A program made the translations under genes and the position numbers. A stretch of 64,000 bases of DNA from Sphingobium sp. OAS761 (lineage in GTDB: Bacteria; Pseudomonadota; Alphaproteobacteria; Sphingomonadales; Sphingomonadaceae), in assembly GCF_024168485.1 (NCBI RefSeq), contig NZ_JALJVY010000001.1:434001-498000 (forward strand), read 5' to 3'. Below, piece after piece: positions 56,333-64,000 of this stretch. Numbering within the stretch: position 1 is the first letter of the stretch; every line of letters starts with the position of its first letter. Under the pieces are notes generated by a model that was given only the letters and a program-made list of their open reading frames with translations, was not told the origin of the DNA and searched no databases.

Positions 56333-56494
56333 GGCCGATTTTCGCGTCCTGCTCCGCCACTGTGGGGCTCCCTGCTTGCCGCGTCGCGACGCTATGCGTT
56401 GCGGAATCGCCGGGCAAGGATATTTAAGGGTGGTGGGACGTTATGGTCCCGTTACGGACCATCGGGGTCAGGCAAGCCGGGGTTGGCCATAAGC

Positions 56495-59400
56495 ATGGAA
56501 GAAATGGACGGCGAAGAGGCGGTTCGCCGGGCGTGGCTGCGATGGCTGGGCGTGGGCACGGGATCGCTGGCGCTCGTGCTCGTTGCGCTGTGGACGCAGC
56601 GAGCGCCAATCGCCGAGAATTTCGTGAGCCGCGAACTCAATCGGCGCGGTGTGCAGGCGAATTACGACCTGGTCGATGTGGGACTTCGCACCCAGCGGAT
56701 CGAAAATATCGTGCTGGGGGACCCGGCACGGCCGGACCTGACTGCGAAATGGGTCGAGGTGGACCTGAGCTTTACCGGGCTGACGCCGCAGATTGCAGAG
56801 GTTCGCGCGGGCGGGGTCCGGGTGCGGGGCGCGCTGCATGACGGTATTTTGACCCTGGGCGAACTGGATCGTTTCCGCGATCCCGCTTCGACGGCGCCGT
56901 TCAGCCTGCCGGACCTGCCGGTTGCCCTGACCGACGCGCGGATGACGCTGGATACGGACATGGGGCGGGTCGGGATGCAGATCGACGGCGGCGGCAACCT
57001 GCAATCGGGTTTTCGCGGGCAGGTCGCGCTCGCGACGCCGAAGGCGGATATTTCCGGGTGCGGGGTGCGTCGTGTGAGCGCCCTGCTGGACATTGCCATG
57101 CGGGAAGGTGCGCCGCACTTCGCCGGTCCCTTCCATGCCGAAGCATTGGCGTGCGGGGGCGCCGGCATGGCCTTCGCAAAGCCCGCCGGGACGATAGACC
57201 TGGCGCTCGGCAAGACGCTCGACCGGTGGACCGGCCACGCCGACCTGTCGGGAGAAGCAGTCAAGGCATCGGGCGTCGTGCTGGCGCGGCCTTCGGGGCG
57301 AATCGATTTCGATGGCACCGCAGCGCGGACTGCCGGAACGGTGAAGCTGGCGGCGGAAGCGGCGCGCGGGCGCGGGGCCATGCTGGAACAGAGCGAACTG
57401 GCCGGCGACTGGTCGGTGCAGGGCGACGAGACGCGACTGGACGGGGAACTGGACGGCCGGCATCTGCGCTTTGCGCGCGCCGATCCGCTAGCCGCATTGC
57501 GCACGGGCGCTGCCGGGACCCCGTTAGGGCCGCTGGGCGCAAGGCTGGCCGATGCCGTGCAACGCGCCGGGCAGGCGAACCGGCTTCACGGCCGCTTCGC
57601 TTTCGTCCAGAAAGGAAAAGTCGCTCGGCTGGTGGTGACGGACAGCGGGCTGGACGCTCGCAGCGGAGCGCGAATCGGCATCGCGCAGGGCGGGCGCATG
57701 ACCATGTCCTGGCCGGGCCGGACATCGACGATCGACTGGGCGCTGGATGGCGCGATAACGGCCGATGGCGGCGGGCTGCCGCGTGCTGCGCTGCGGCTCG
57801 CCCGCCGGCCCGGCGGGGGCTTTGGCGGGCAGTTGTTCCTGGACCCTTATGCCGCCGGCAACGCCCGGCTGGCGTTGGACACGGTCCGTTTCACGGCCGA
57901 GCCCAACGGCGCGACCCGCTTCGCGACCGCAGTGCGGCTGGATGGGCCGCTGCCCGACGGCTACGTCCGCGGCCTCAGCCTGCCGCTCGAAGGACGGATC
58001 GCGCCGGGCGGCGGCGCGGTGGCGATCAATTCCGATTGCGCACCGCTGTCAGTGCTCGAAGCGCGGTACGGCGCCTTCGCGATCGGGCAGACGCGCCAGA
58101 CGCTTTGTCCCGTGAGCAGCGGTCCCTTGATAGCCTACGGCGCGAAGGGACTGTCTGGCGGCGCCGACATGCGCGGTCTCGACCTGTCCGGCCGCAGCGG
58201 AGATAGCCCGATGCGCCTGACCGCCGACCATGCGCGACTGGCGCTGGGGCGCACCGGCTTTTCTCTGGACGCGCCCGCGCTCACGATCGGCAGCGCGGAA
58301 TCGCCGGTTCGGTTGTCCGCCGCGACCATGGACGGCGCGATAACGGACAAGGGCTTTTCCGGCACGGTGGACGGGGCGGGCGGACAGATCGGGGCCGTGC
58401 CGCTGATCGTGGAGCGGGGCAGCGGAAACTGGCGCTTCGCGGACGGCACGCTCGGCTTGCGTGCGGCAATGACCGTGCGCGATTCGCAGGCGCCCGCGCG
58501 TTTCAAGCCGCTCCCGGTTCCGGATTTCGACCTGACGCTCAAAAATGGACGGATATCGGCCAGGGGTACGTTGACCGCCCCGCGTGGCGGTGCGGCGGTT
58601 GCGGTGACCGATATCCTTCACGACCTGGGCAGCGGTCGGGGCCATGCGGATCTCCGGGTGCGCGACCTGACGTTCGGCGGGGAGCTTCAGCCGGAGGACC
58701 TGACCCCGCTGACGCTGGGCGTCGTCGCCAATGTGAAGGGTGCGGTCGATGGCGAGGGACACATAGAGTGGAACGGATCGGCGGTCACCAGCAGCGGGAC
58801 GTTCCGCACGCAGGACATGAATCTGGCGGCGGCGTTCGGCCCGGTGGAAGGATTGTCGACCCAGATACATTTCACTGACCTGATCAACCTGATCACAGCA
58901 CCGGGGCAGGAAGCGCATATCCGGTCGGTCAATCCCGGCGTGGAAGTTCGTGACGGCGTGATCCGCTACCATCTCGAAGCGGGGCAGAAGGTGCGGGTCG
59001 AAGGCGGCGGCTGGCCCTTTTCCGGCGGACAGCTTGAGCTGTTGCCGACGACCATGGATTTCAGCGCCGATGTCGACCGTTACCTGACCTTCCGCGTGCT
59101 GGGGCTGGACGCCGGCGCCTTCATCCAGGCGATGGAACTGGACAATGTTTCGGCCACGGGGACGTTTGACGGCATCATGCCGCTGATCTTCAACGCGCAG
59201 GGCGGCCGGGTCGCGGGCGGTGTGCTGGTGGCGCGACAGGCCGGCATGCCGATGCTGGAATTGCCCGAGGGCGTGCTGCCGAACATTCCGTGCGATCCGA
59301 CAAAACTGGGCGGAACGCTGTCCTATGTGGGGCCGGTATCGAACGAGCAGTTGGGCACCATGGGCCGTATGGCCTTCGATGCGCTCAAGGATCTGCAATA

Positions 59401-59740
59401 TAAGTGCCTCACCATATTGATGGACGGTGCGCTGGATGGCGAAATGGTAACGAATGTGGTGTTCAACGGCATAAATCGCGGCCAACTTGGCAGTGCGCCG
59501 GCGGGGCTGGCGCGTAATTTCGTGGGCTTGCCTTTCATCTTCAACGTGCGGATCGCGGCTCCCTTCCGTGGGCTGCTGGGCACCGCCCAATCCTTGATCG
59601 ATCCGTCGCAGATCATCCAGAACAGCATCGGCGATCAGGTGCAGGACAAGATGCGTGGCGAAATGACGGCTGCGCCCCAGACAGGCCTTGCGGTTCAGCC
59701 TGTGGAAAGCGACAAGGCGGTAGAGGGGGATCCGAAATGA
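56495..59740 (+). CDS. ydbH: YdbH-family envelope protein
   Basis: 1081 residues. A single N-terminal membrane helix (LGVGTGSLALVLVALW) is followed by a very long beta-rich region built of repeating strands and ends with the YdbH C-terminal domain (VFNGINRGQLGSAPAG and NSIGDQVQDKMRG). In E. coli YdbH is an AsmA-like inner membrane protein that acts with YnbE and YdbL in phospholipid transport and outer membrane integrity. Start at ATG 56495 places the helix near the N-terminus; the frame is open over 1 kb further but opposite radC. The two partner genes follow with ATGA overlaps. Confidence 0.88.
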   Translation: MEEMDGEEAVRRAWLRWLGVGTGSLALVLVALWTQRAPIAENFVSRELNRRGVQANYDLVDVGLRTQRIENIVLGDPARPDLTAKWVEVDLSFTGLTPQIAEVRAGGVRVRGALHDGILTLGELDRFRDPASTAPFSLPDLPVALTDARMTLDTDMGRVGMQIDGGGNLQSGFRGQVALATPKADISGCGVRRVSALLDIAMREGAPHFAGPFHAEALACGGAGMAFAKPAGTIDLALGKTLDRWTGHADLSGEAVKASGVVLARPSGRIDFDGTAARTAGTVKLAAEAARGRGAMLEQSELAGDWSVQGDETRLDGELDGRHLRFARADPLAALRTGAAGTPLGPLGARLADAVQRAGQANRLHGRFAFVQKGKVARLVVTDSGLDARSGARIGIAQGGRMTMSWPGRTSTIDWALDGAITADGGGLPRAALRLARRPGGGFGGQLFLDPYAAGNARLALDTVRFTAEPNGATRFATAVRLDGPLPDGYVRGLSLPLEGRIAPGGGAVAINSDCAPLSVLEARYGAFAIGQTRQTLCPVSSGPLIAYGAKGLSGGADMRGLDLSGRSGDSPMRLTADHARLALGRTGFSLDAPALTIGSAESPVRLSAATMDGAITDKGFSGTVDGAGGQIGAVPLIVERGSGNWRFADGTLGLRAAMTVRDSQAPARFKPLPVPDFDLTLKNGRISARGTLTAPRGGAAVAVTDILHDLGSGRGHADLRVRDLTFGGELQPEDLTPLTLGVVANVKGAVDGEGHIEWNGSAVTSSGTFRTQDMNLAAAFGPVEGLSTQIHFTDLINLITAPGQEAHIRSVNPGVEVRDGVIRYHLEAGQKVRVEGGGWPFSGGQLELLPTTMDFSADVDRYLTFRVLGLDAGAFIQAMELDNVSATGTFDGIMPLIFNAQGGRVAGGVLVARQAGMPMLELPEGVLPNIPCDPTKLGGTLSYVGPVSNEQLGTMGRMAFDALKDLQYKCLTILMDGALDGEMVTNVVFNGINRGQLGSAPAGLARNFVGLPFIFNVRIAAPFRGLLGTAQSLIDPSQIIQNSIGDQVQDKMRGEMTAAPQTGLAVQPVESDKAVEGDPK

Positions 59741-59925
59741 ACAAGAAGACGATCATCATCGCCGGATTCGCCGGCGCGGCACTGGGGGGATGCATTCAGG
59801 TGAAAGCCCCGGAAAGGCCGATCGAGATCAACCTGAATGTGAAGGTTCAGCAGGAAGTGGTCGTGCGCCTGCAACGCGACGCGCAGGACCTGATCCAGAA
59901 TAACCCGGAGTTGTTCCCGCAATGA
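59737..59925 (+). CDS. ynbE: YnbE-family lipoprotein
   Basis: 62 residues. Lipobox LGGC with Cys19, then APERPIEINLNVKVQQEVVV and an ending NNPELFPQ. This is the outer membrane lipoprotein that, in E. coli, stacks with YdbH to form an intermembrane bridge. Start and stop overlap both neighbours by ATGA, indicating fixed stoichiometry. Confidence 0.9.
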   Translation: MNKKTIIIAGFAGAALGGCIQVKAPERPIEINLNVKVQQEVVVRLQRDAQDLIQNNPELFPQ

Positions 59926-60323
59926 CACGCAAATTGCTCATGATCGCCGGCGCCGCCATGCTTCTCCCGATAGGGGCGATGATCGCCGGAACCGCCCAGG
60001 CCCAGTCGTCCGCCGACCTGAGCGCCGCCATCGCGTCCGGCGCGGTGGGCGAACAGGCGGACGGCTATATGGGTGTCGCCGGATCTGTCGGCGACGCCGT
60101 CCGCAAGGAAGTCGAATCGATCAACATCAAGCGGCGCCAGGCTTACACAGACCTTGCCGCCAAGCGGGGCGTGACCGTGCAGGACGCGGCGGCAGCCACC
60201 GGATGCCAGACGCTGAGCACGCGGTTGAAGCCAGGCCAGGCCTATCGCATCGGCGCGGGGGCGTGGCAGACAAAGGGAGCGGGGCCGGTCGCGTTACCGT
60301 CCTACTGCGCAACGGCGGGCTGA
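59922..60323 (+). CDS. ydbL: YdbL-family (DUF1318) periplasmic protein
   Basis: 133 residues. Signal peptide ending GTAQAQS, then AIASGAVGEQADGYMGV, VRKEVESINIKRRQAYTDLAAKRG and the lone cysteines of ATGCQTL and PSYCATAG. YdbL is thought to prevent unregulated YnbE polymerisation in E. coli. Third gene of the operon; a terminator follows at 60347. Confidence 0.9.
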   Translation: MTRKLLMIAGAAMLLPIGAMIAGTAQAQSSADLSAAIASGAVGEQADGYMGVAGSVGDAVRKEVESINIKRRQAYTDLAAKRGVTVQDAAAATGCQTLSTRLKPGQAYRIGAGAWQTKGAGPVALPSYCATAG

Positions 60324-60346
60324 TACATCCTTGATCGCAGGGACGA

Positions 60347-60379
60347 AAGGCGCGGCGACCCCGTCACCGCGCCTTTTCT
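60347..60379 (+). terminator. rho-independent terminator after ydbL
   Basis: AAAGGCGCGG (60347-60356) pairs with CCGCGCCTTT (60368-60377) around an 11-base loop, running into TTCT after a T. It lies 23 bases after the ydbL stop and ends the ydbH-ynbE-ydbL transcript. Confidence 0.8.
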
Positions 60380-60418
60380 GCTACCGGCTTCGTCCCTGCC
60401 CGACGGCGAACATTCCCC

Positions 60419-60790
60419 TTGAAAGGGAATGATGCCGCCGCCTTTCGTGCCGGGCTGGACAGTAAGACACGCGCGACGATGGATCGGCTGCGATCTATTG
60501 CGATCGCAGCGGACGCGGCGCTTTCGGAACGCATCCGGTGGAATGTGCCGAGTTTCGCAATCGGGGATGCCGACCGCATTATTTTGGGTGTCGAGCGAAG
60601 AGGCGGCATCCGCATCGCCTTTCAACGGAGTGCGAAAGCCCGGCCGGATGGCGATTTCCATTTGCCGATACCGAAGGGCGCGCACGCTTGCCGGCGCGTG
60701 ATCATCCACGAGGACCAAGCCGCGATCGACCGCGTCAAAAGCCCGCTGATTGCACGATGTCGTCGCTGGATCGGCCATGCCGTTGGCTAG
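60419..60790 (+). CDS. DUF1801-like protein
   Basis: About 123 residues. DSKTRATMDRLRSIAIAADA, ERIRWNVPSFAIGDADRII and RGGIRIAFQR fit the DUF1801 fold (YdhG/frataxin-like). No in-frame ATG exists near the N-terminus; the annotated start is TTG 60419, with a start further upstream in the open frame possible. It may be an intact gene with a rare start or one whose 5' end was changed. Distinct from the YdeI-type protein at 3412. Confidence 0.6.
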   Translation: MKGNDAAAFRAGLDSKTRATMDRLRSIAIAADAALSERIRWNVPSFAIGDADRIILGVERRGGIRIAFQRSAKARPDGDFHLPIPKGAHACRRVIIHEDQAAIDRVKSPLIARCRRWIGHAVG

Positions 60791-60813
60791 AAGGAGTGAC
60801 GATCCGTCGCCGT

Positions 60814-61119
60814 TCAGTCCCGCCCGCGCCGACGCGGCCTTGTCTCCACGATCTCGCGTGCCTGTTCACTGAAATCCGTCAGGAAATCATAGAGCGGTGC
60901 CGTAAGCCGATCCGCGACCAGCATATATAGCACATATTGGCCCCGCTTCTGCTCGCGCACGACGCCGGCCGCACGCAATATGGACAGATGTCGGGATATG
61001 GACGGCATCGCCATCTCGAAATTGTCGGCTATCTCGCCCACGGTCATCGGCTCGATAGCCAGATGACGCAGGATGCGGCGGCGCGGCTCGGACGCCAGGG
61101 CCTTGAAAATCTCGTCCAT
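60814..61119 (-). CDS. ArsR-family transcriptional repressor
   Basis: 101 residues. Winged helix with FKALASEPRRRILRHLAIE, MTVGEIADNFEMAMPSISRHLSIL (in parts) and GVVREQKRGQYVLYML. No CxC metal site is visible in the recognition region, so it probably senses something other than a metal or is controlled by protein level. A perfect palindrome lies four bases upstream of the start codon. Divergent from the ATP synthase operon. Confidence 0.92.
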   Translation of the reverse strand: MDEIFKALASEPRRRILRHLAIEPMTVGEIADNFEMAMPSISRHLSILRAAGVVREQKRGQYVLYMLVADRLTAPLYDFLTDFSEQAREIVETRPRRRGRD

Positions 61120-61122
61120 TCT

Positions 61123-61136
61123 TATTTAGCTAAATA
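61123..61136. promoter_or_regulatory. palindromic operator at the ArsR-type start
   Basis: TATTTAGCTAAATA is a perfect 14-bp palindrome ending four bases before the start codon at 61119, in a notably AT-rich patch. A -10-like TATTAT on the minus strand lies just beyond it. This suits direct autorepression. Confidence 0.7.
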
Positions 61137-61206
61137 GCAAAATAATAAAATGCAACTGCGGCAGGCTCATTGGCGTGAACGCCGATTTTCCGGCATTTGT
61201 GCGGGG

Positions 61207-61235
61207 TTGACACTCCATCCAACCCTTCCTAGAGG
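61207..61235 (+). promoter_or_regulatory. likely promoter of the ATP synthase F0 operon
   Basis: TTGACA (61207-61212) is an exact -35 consensus; TAGAGG (61230-61235) follows after 17 bases. The leader would be about 70 bases to the first gene. No other promoter is seen before atpB. Confidence 0.55.
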
Positions 61236-61310
61236 GGCCTCGCCTTGACGGGTGCAGCCGCAAGCGCCATGCCGAACGCCACGAGCGCAACCGCTCTATG
61301 GAGACGATGC

Positions 61311-61634
61311 ATGGCAGCGGATACACCCGGACAGGACCCGGCGGGCGAGGATTCGCGGATCGCTACCCTTGAGGAGCGGATTGCGAAGGCCGAGCATGTC
61401 GAAAAGGTCAGGCAGGGGGCTGTGGAGCAGCAGGCGGACGATGGGACGCGGCTGGGCAACAGGGTTCTTGCGGAACTGATCGGCGGTCTTGTCGGCGGCG
61501 CGTTGATCGGCTGGGTCCTTGACCGGCTGTTCGATACGACGCCCTGGCTCCTGCTGGTTTTCCTCGGTCTCGGGATCGTGGCGGCCTTCAGGAACATCAT
61601 CAGATTGACGACGACGAAGCCGCCCACCGAATAA
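61311..61634 (+). CDS. ATP synthase-associated AtpI/AtpZ-type protein
   Basis: 107 residues. A charged N-terminal coiled coil (TLEERIAKAEHVEKVRQGAVE) and two membrane helices (LIGGLVGGALIGWVLDRLF and WLLLVFLGLGIVAAFRNII). It is the AtpI-family assembly factor/magnesium transporter encoded ahead of F0 genes. GGAG lies seven bases before ATG 61311, which decides the start. Leads the F0 operon. Confidence 0.87.
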   Translation: MAADTPGQDPAGEDSRIATLEERIAKAEHVEKVRQGAVEQQADDGTRLGNRVLAELIGGLVGGALIGWVLDRLFDTTPWLLLVFLGLGIVAAFRNIIRLTTTKPPTE

Positions 61635-61682
61635 GGCGCGCTTCGATCCTAGTCCGAAGACTTGAACGTTACAGGGGTCAAC

Positions 61683-62468
61683 GTGGCAGAATCCGGCAAG
61701 ATCGATCCGATGCACCAGTTCGCTATCGAACCCCTGTTCGGTACGGATCACTGGTCGCTGGGCGGCATGAACATCGCCTTCACCAACAGCGCGCTCTACA
61801 TGGTGCTGGCCGCGATTGTCCTGTGGGTGTTCGTGATCGGCGGCATGAAGCGTGAACTGGTGCCCGGTCGCTGGCAGATGGCGGTCGAATATATGACCGG
61901 TTTCATCAAGAACCTGCTGATCGCCAATATCGGGGACAAGGGCCGGAAATATATTCCCTACCTGTTCTCGCTGTTCATGTTCATCCTGCTCGCGAACCTG
62001 CTGGGCTTGCTGCCGCTGGGCCTGTTTGGCCTGCACCCCTTCACCTTCACCAGCCACTTCACCGCGACCGGCGTGCTCGCCATCATGAGCTTCTCGATCG
62101 TGCTGATCGTGGGCTTCTACAAGCATGGCCTGCACTTCTTCTCGCTGTTCGTGCCGCACGGCACGCCCGCACTGATGGTGGTGCCGCTGTTCTTCATCGA
62201 ACTCGTGTCCTTCATGGTGCGCCCGTTCAGCCTGGGTTTGCGATTGTTCGTCGCAATGACCGCCGGCCATGTGTTGCTGAAGGTGCTGGCGGGCTTCGTC
62301 ATCAACAGTGCCAACGCGTCGCCGATGCTGGGCCTGACCGTAGGTTCGGCCAGCTTCATCCTGATGATCGGCATCAGCGCGCTGGAAATGCTGGTCGCGG
62401 TCATCCAGGCTTATGTGTTCGCGCTGCTGACCTCGGTCTATCTCAACGATGCCGAGAACCTGCACTGA
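61683..62468 (+). CDS. atpB: F0F1 ATP synthase subunit a
   Basis: 261 residues, five to six membrane helices. The proton-channel arginine lies in LGLRLFVAMTAGH, and the C-terminal helix has VAVIQAYVFALLTSVYL. Start is GTG 61683 with AGGGG five bases upstream. It forms the stator half-channels facing the c ring. Co-transcribed with atpE. Confidence 0.95.
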   Translation: MAESGKIDPMHQFAIEPLFGTDHWSLGGMNIAFTNSALYMVLAAIVLWVFVIGGMKRELVPGRWQMAVEYMTGFIKNLLIANIGDKGRKYIPYLFSLFMFILLANLLGLLPLGLFGLHPFTFTSHFTATGVLAIMSFSIVLIVGFYKHGLHFFSLFVPHGTPALMVVPLFFIELVSFMVRPFSLGLRLFVAMTAGHVLLKVLAGFVINSANASPMLGLTVGSASFILMIGISALEMLVAVIQAYVFALLTSVYLNDAENLH

Positions 62469-62521
62469 TTTTTCGCTGATTTCTTCAACTTTCATACTGA
62501 TTTAACAAGGGAGTTTACGAC

Positions 62522-62749
62522 ATGGACGCAGAAGCCGCAAAGCTGCTCGGTGCTGGCCTGGCCGCGATCGGCGCGGGCATCGCCGCGCTGGGTGTGGGCA
62601 ACGTCTTCAGCTCGTTCCTGGAAGGCGCGCTGCGCAATCCGGGCGCCGCTGACGGCCAGCAGGGCCGCCTGTTCATCGGTTTCGCCGCGGCGGAACTTCT
62701 GGGTCTGCTGGCGTTCGTTATCGCCATGATCCTGGTGTTCGTGGCCTGA
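62522..62749 (+). CDS. atpE: F0F1 ATP synthase subunit c
   Basis: 75 residues, two helices joined by the polar loop RNPGAADGQQGRL. The ion-carrying carboxylate is Glu58 (AAAELLGLLAF). The Ser/Thr ligand next to the glutamate that marks sodium types is absent (Leu59), so a proton-driven ring is expected. N-terminal helix has the GxGxG-type packing (GAGIAALGVG). Confidence 0.96.
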   Translation: MDAEAAKLLGAGLAAIGAGIAALGVGNVFSSFLEGALRNPGAADGQQGRLFIGFAAAELLGLLAFVIAMILVFVA

Positions 62750-62836
62750 CACGAAAGAGGAGGCGGGCGGAGCGGCATCGTGCCGGTCCCGCCCGTTTCG
62801 ACCATTGACCGCCCTCGCATCGGACGGACCCGTAAA

Positions 62837-63331
62837 ATGCCTCAAATCGCGCAAATCGCCGAAACCTACTCCAGTCAGATATTCTGGCTGCTGGTAACGT
62901 TCGGCTTCGTCTTCTTCGTCATCGGCCTTGGCATGGTGCCCAAGGTGCAGGGCACGGCGGATGCGCGCGATGCGAAGATCACGGGCGATCTGGACGCGGC
63001 CAAGGCGGCTTTCGCCCGCGCTGACGAGGCAGAGGCGGATTATCGCGTTCGCGATACCGAAAACCGCGCCGCCGCGCAGGCGGTGATGGCTAAAGCCAAG
63101 TCGGATGCAGCCAAGTCGTCGGAAGCGCGGCTAGCCGCCGCCGATGCCGAGATTTCGGACCGCATCGCCGCGGCCGAAGCGCGTATCCAGGCCGCCAGCC
63201 AGGCGGCGATGGCAGAAATCGAAACCGTGGCCGCCGATGCGGCGCGCGACATGGTGGCGCGCATTTCCGGCGTTGATGCGTCGGAGGAAGCGGCCCGCAA
63301 TGCAGTAAAGGCGGTACTGGCTCATGGCTGA
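62837..63331 (+). CDS. F0F1 ATP synthase subunit b'
   Basis: 164 residues. N-terminal membrane helix (SQIFWLLVTFGFVFFVIGLG) and a long alanine-rich helix typical of the peripheral stalk. PQIAQIAETYSSQIFWL is the alphaproteobacterial b' N-terminus. ATG 62837 is chosen; 19 upstream in-frame codons look non-coding. The last 8 bases overlap atpF. Confidence 0.92.
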   Translation: MPQIAQIAETYSSQIFWLLVTFGFVFFVIGLGMVPKVQGTADARDAKITGDLDAAKAAFARADEAEADYRVRDTENRAAAQAVMAKAKSDAAKSSEARLAAADAEISDRIAAAEARIQAASQAAMAEIETVAADAARDMVARISGVDASEEAARNAVKAVLAHG

Positions 63332-63938
63332 GGCGACGGCACAGCATCACGCAGACACGCCTCCTTCGCTGGGCGAGGCGATCCATTCCGAAGGGCTGGA
63401 GCCGGTCGGCACGGTGGCCCATGAAGGTGTCGATCCGCATAGCGACCCGCGCGCGGTGGGCATGGATGCCACGGCCTGGGTCAGCCTGGCCATGACTGCC
63501 TTCATCCTGATCCTGCTTGTCAAAAAAGTGCCTTCGCTGATCGGCAAGGCTCTGGACGGCCGGATCGCGCAGATCCGGGAACAGCTTGCCGAGGCTTCGC
63601 GGCTTCGCGCGGAAGCCGAGGCGCTCAAGGGGGAATATGAGGCGAAGCTCGCCGCCGCGGCCGGGGAGGCGGACGCCATGCGTCAGGCCGCCGAGCATGA
63701 GGCCGAAGGCTTGATCGCCGATGCGAAGGTGAATGCCGAAGCGCTGGTCGCCCGTCGTCAGAAAATGGCCGAAGACAAGATCGGTGCCGCCGAGCGCGCC
63801 GCCCTGGTCGCGATCCGGGCGAAGGCTGTCAATGCCGCCACTACGGCGGCGGCTACCCTGATCGCACAGGGCCATGACGCCAAGGCGGACAAGGAACTGG
63901 TCGACGGCGCGATCGGGCGGCTCGGCTCGGTCAACTGA
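63324..63938 (+). CDS. atpF: F0F1 ATP synthase subunit b
   Basis: 204 residues. An N-terminal extension of 45 residues rich in His/Pro precedes the membrane helix (WVSLAMTAFILILLVKKVP) and the long stalk helix ending EADKELVDGAIGRLG-like sequence. The extension is longer than in E. coli, as in other alphaproteobacterial b subunits. Last gene of this operon; the F1 genes are not in the window. Confidence 0.94.
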   Translation: MAEATAQHHADTPPSLGEAIHSEGLEPVGTVAHEGVDPHSDPRAVGMDATAWVSLAMTAFILILLVKKVPSLIGKALDGRIAQIREQLAEASRLRAEAEALKGEYEAKLAAAAGEADAMRQAAEHEAEGLIADAKVNAEALVARRQKMAEDKIGAAERAALVAIRAKAVNAATTAAATLIAQGHDAKADKELVDGAIGRLGSVN

Positions 63939-63953
63939 ACCTTTGAAATCGAT

Positions 63954-63995
63954 GAAGGGAGCCGGTGCGTCCTGACGCGCCGGCTCCCTTCGTTT
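63954..63995 (+). terminator. terminator of the ATP synthase F0 operon
   Basis: GAAGGGAGCCGGTGCGT (63954-63970) pairs with ACGCGCCGGCTCCCTTC (63975-63991), 17 positions with one T-G wobble and a CCTG loop, then GTTTG. It is a very stable hairpin 16 bases after the atpF stop. Confidence 0.8.
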
Positions 63996-64000
63996 GTGCG

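Overview
The window looks like chromosomal DNA of an alphaproteobacterium, most likely a sphingomonad (Sphingomonadales). The basis is recognition of the proteins together with high GC, very tight packing with many ATGA start/stop overlaps, the F0 gene order I-a-c-b'-b, DUF1244/DUF2312/DUF1328/DUF5818 small proteins and an alphaproteobacterial-type heat-shock promoter. No rRNA, tRNA, CRISPR array, phage or insertion sequence was seen. No stretch over 300 bases lacks a gene.

Layout. 1-3124: the end of a POT-type peptide transporter co-translated with two amidohydrolases, the second lacking the metal ligands. 3412-7390: YdeI-like protein, ubiG, then divergent lysC and a nitronate monooxygenase-like enzyme. 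7477-15162: an accessory-looking block with a proline-rich lipoprotein, an HxlR-type regulator divergent from a six-gene VOC/DUF1428/VOC2/PhnB/AHSA1/GST operon, and two tandem Tat-signal PLP aminotransferases separated by a spacer holding three perfect inverted repeats. 15328-25839: core genes ptsP, a RodZ-like protein, cpoB, tilS, ftsH, guaB and an RsmB-type methyltransferase.

25917-37617: TPR protein, hemW, rdgB and rph (with an opposite-strand lipoprotein gene wedged between rdgB and hemW), DUF6438 lipoprotein, hrcA-grpE, a histidine-rich YqjI-like PadR regulator with DUF2218, ruvC, yebC, and a run of small conserved genes up to pyk. 37642-47863: SH3 protein, 2-hydroxyacid dehydrogenase, small proteins, DUF885 peptidase-like protein, acnA, DUF454 protein, and a PepSY/response regulator/histidine kinase set.

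47957-56332: DUF389 membrane protein, SIMPL protein, Uup-like ABC-F ATPase, VIT1-type metal transporter, glutathione peroxidase with an M20 peptidase, TRIC-type channel and RadC. 56495-60323: a complete ydbH-ynbE-ydbL operon (envelope lipid homeostasis in E. coli). 60419-63938: DUF1801 protein, an ArsR-type repressor with a palindrome at its start, and the F0 part of the ATP synthase, closed by a strong terminator.

Most of the window is housekeeping. The parts most worth a second look are the palindrome-rich aminotransferase pair, the catalytic/degenerate amidohydrolase pair, the twin-operator PadR/DUF2218 unit and the HxlR/VOC operon. No clearly new multi-gene system could be established from sequence alone.
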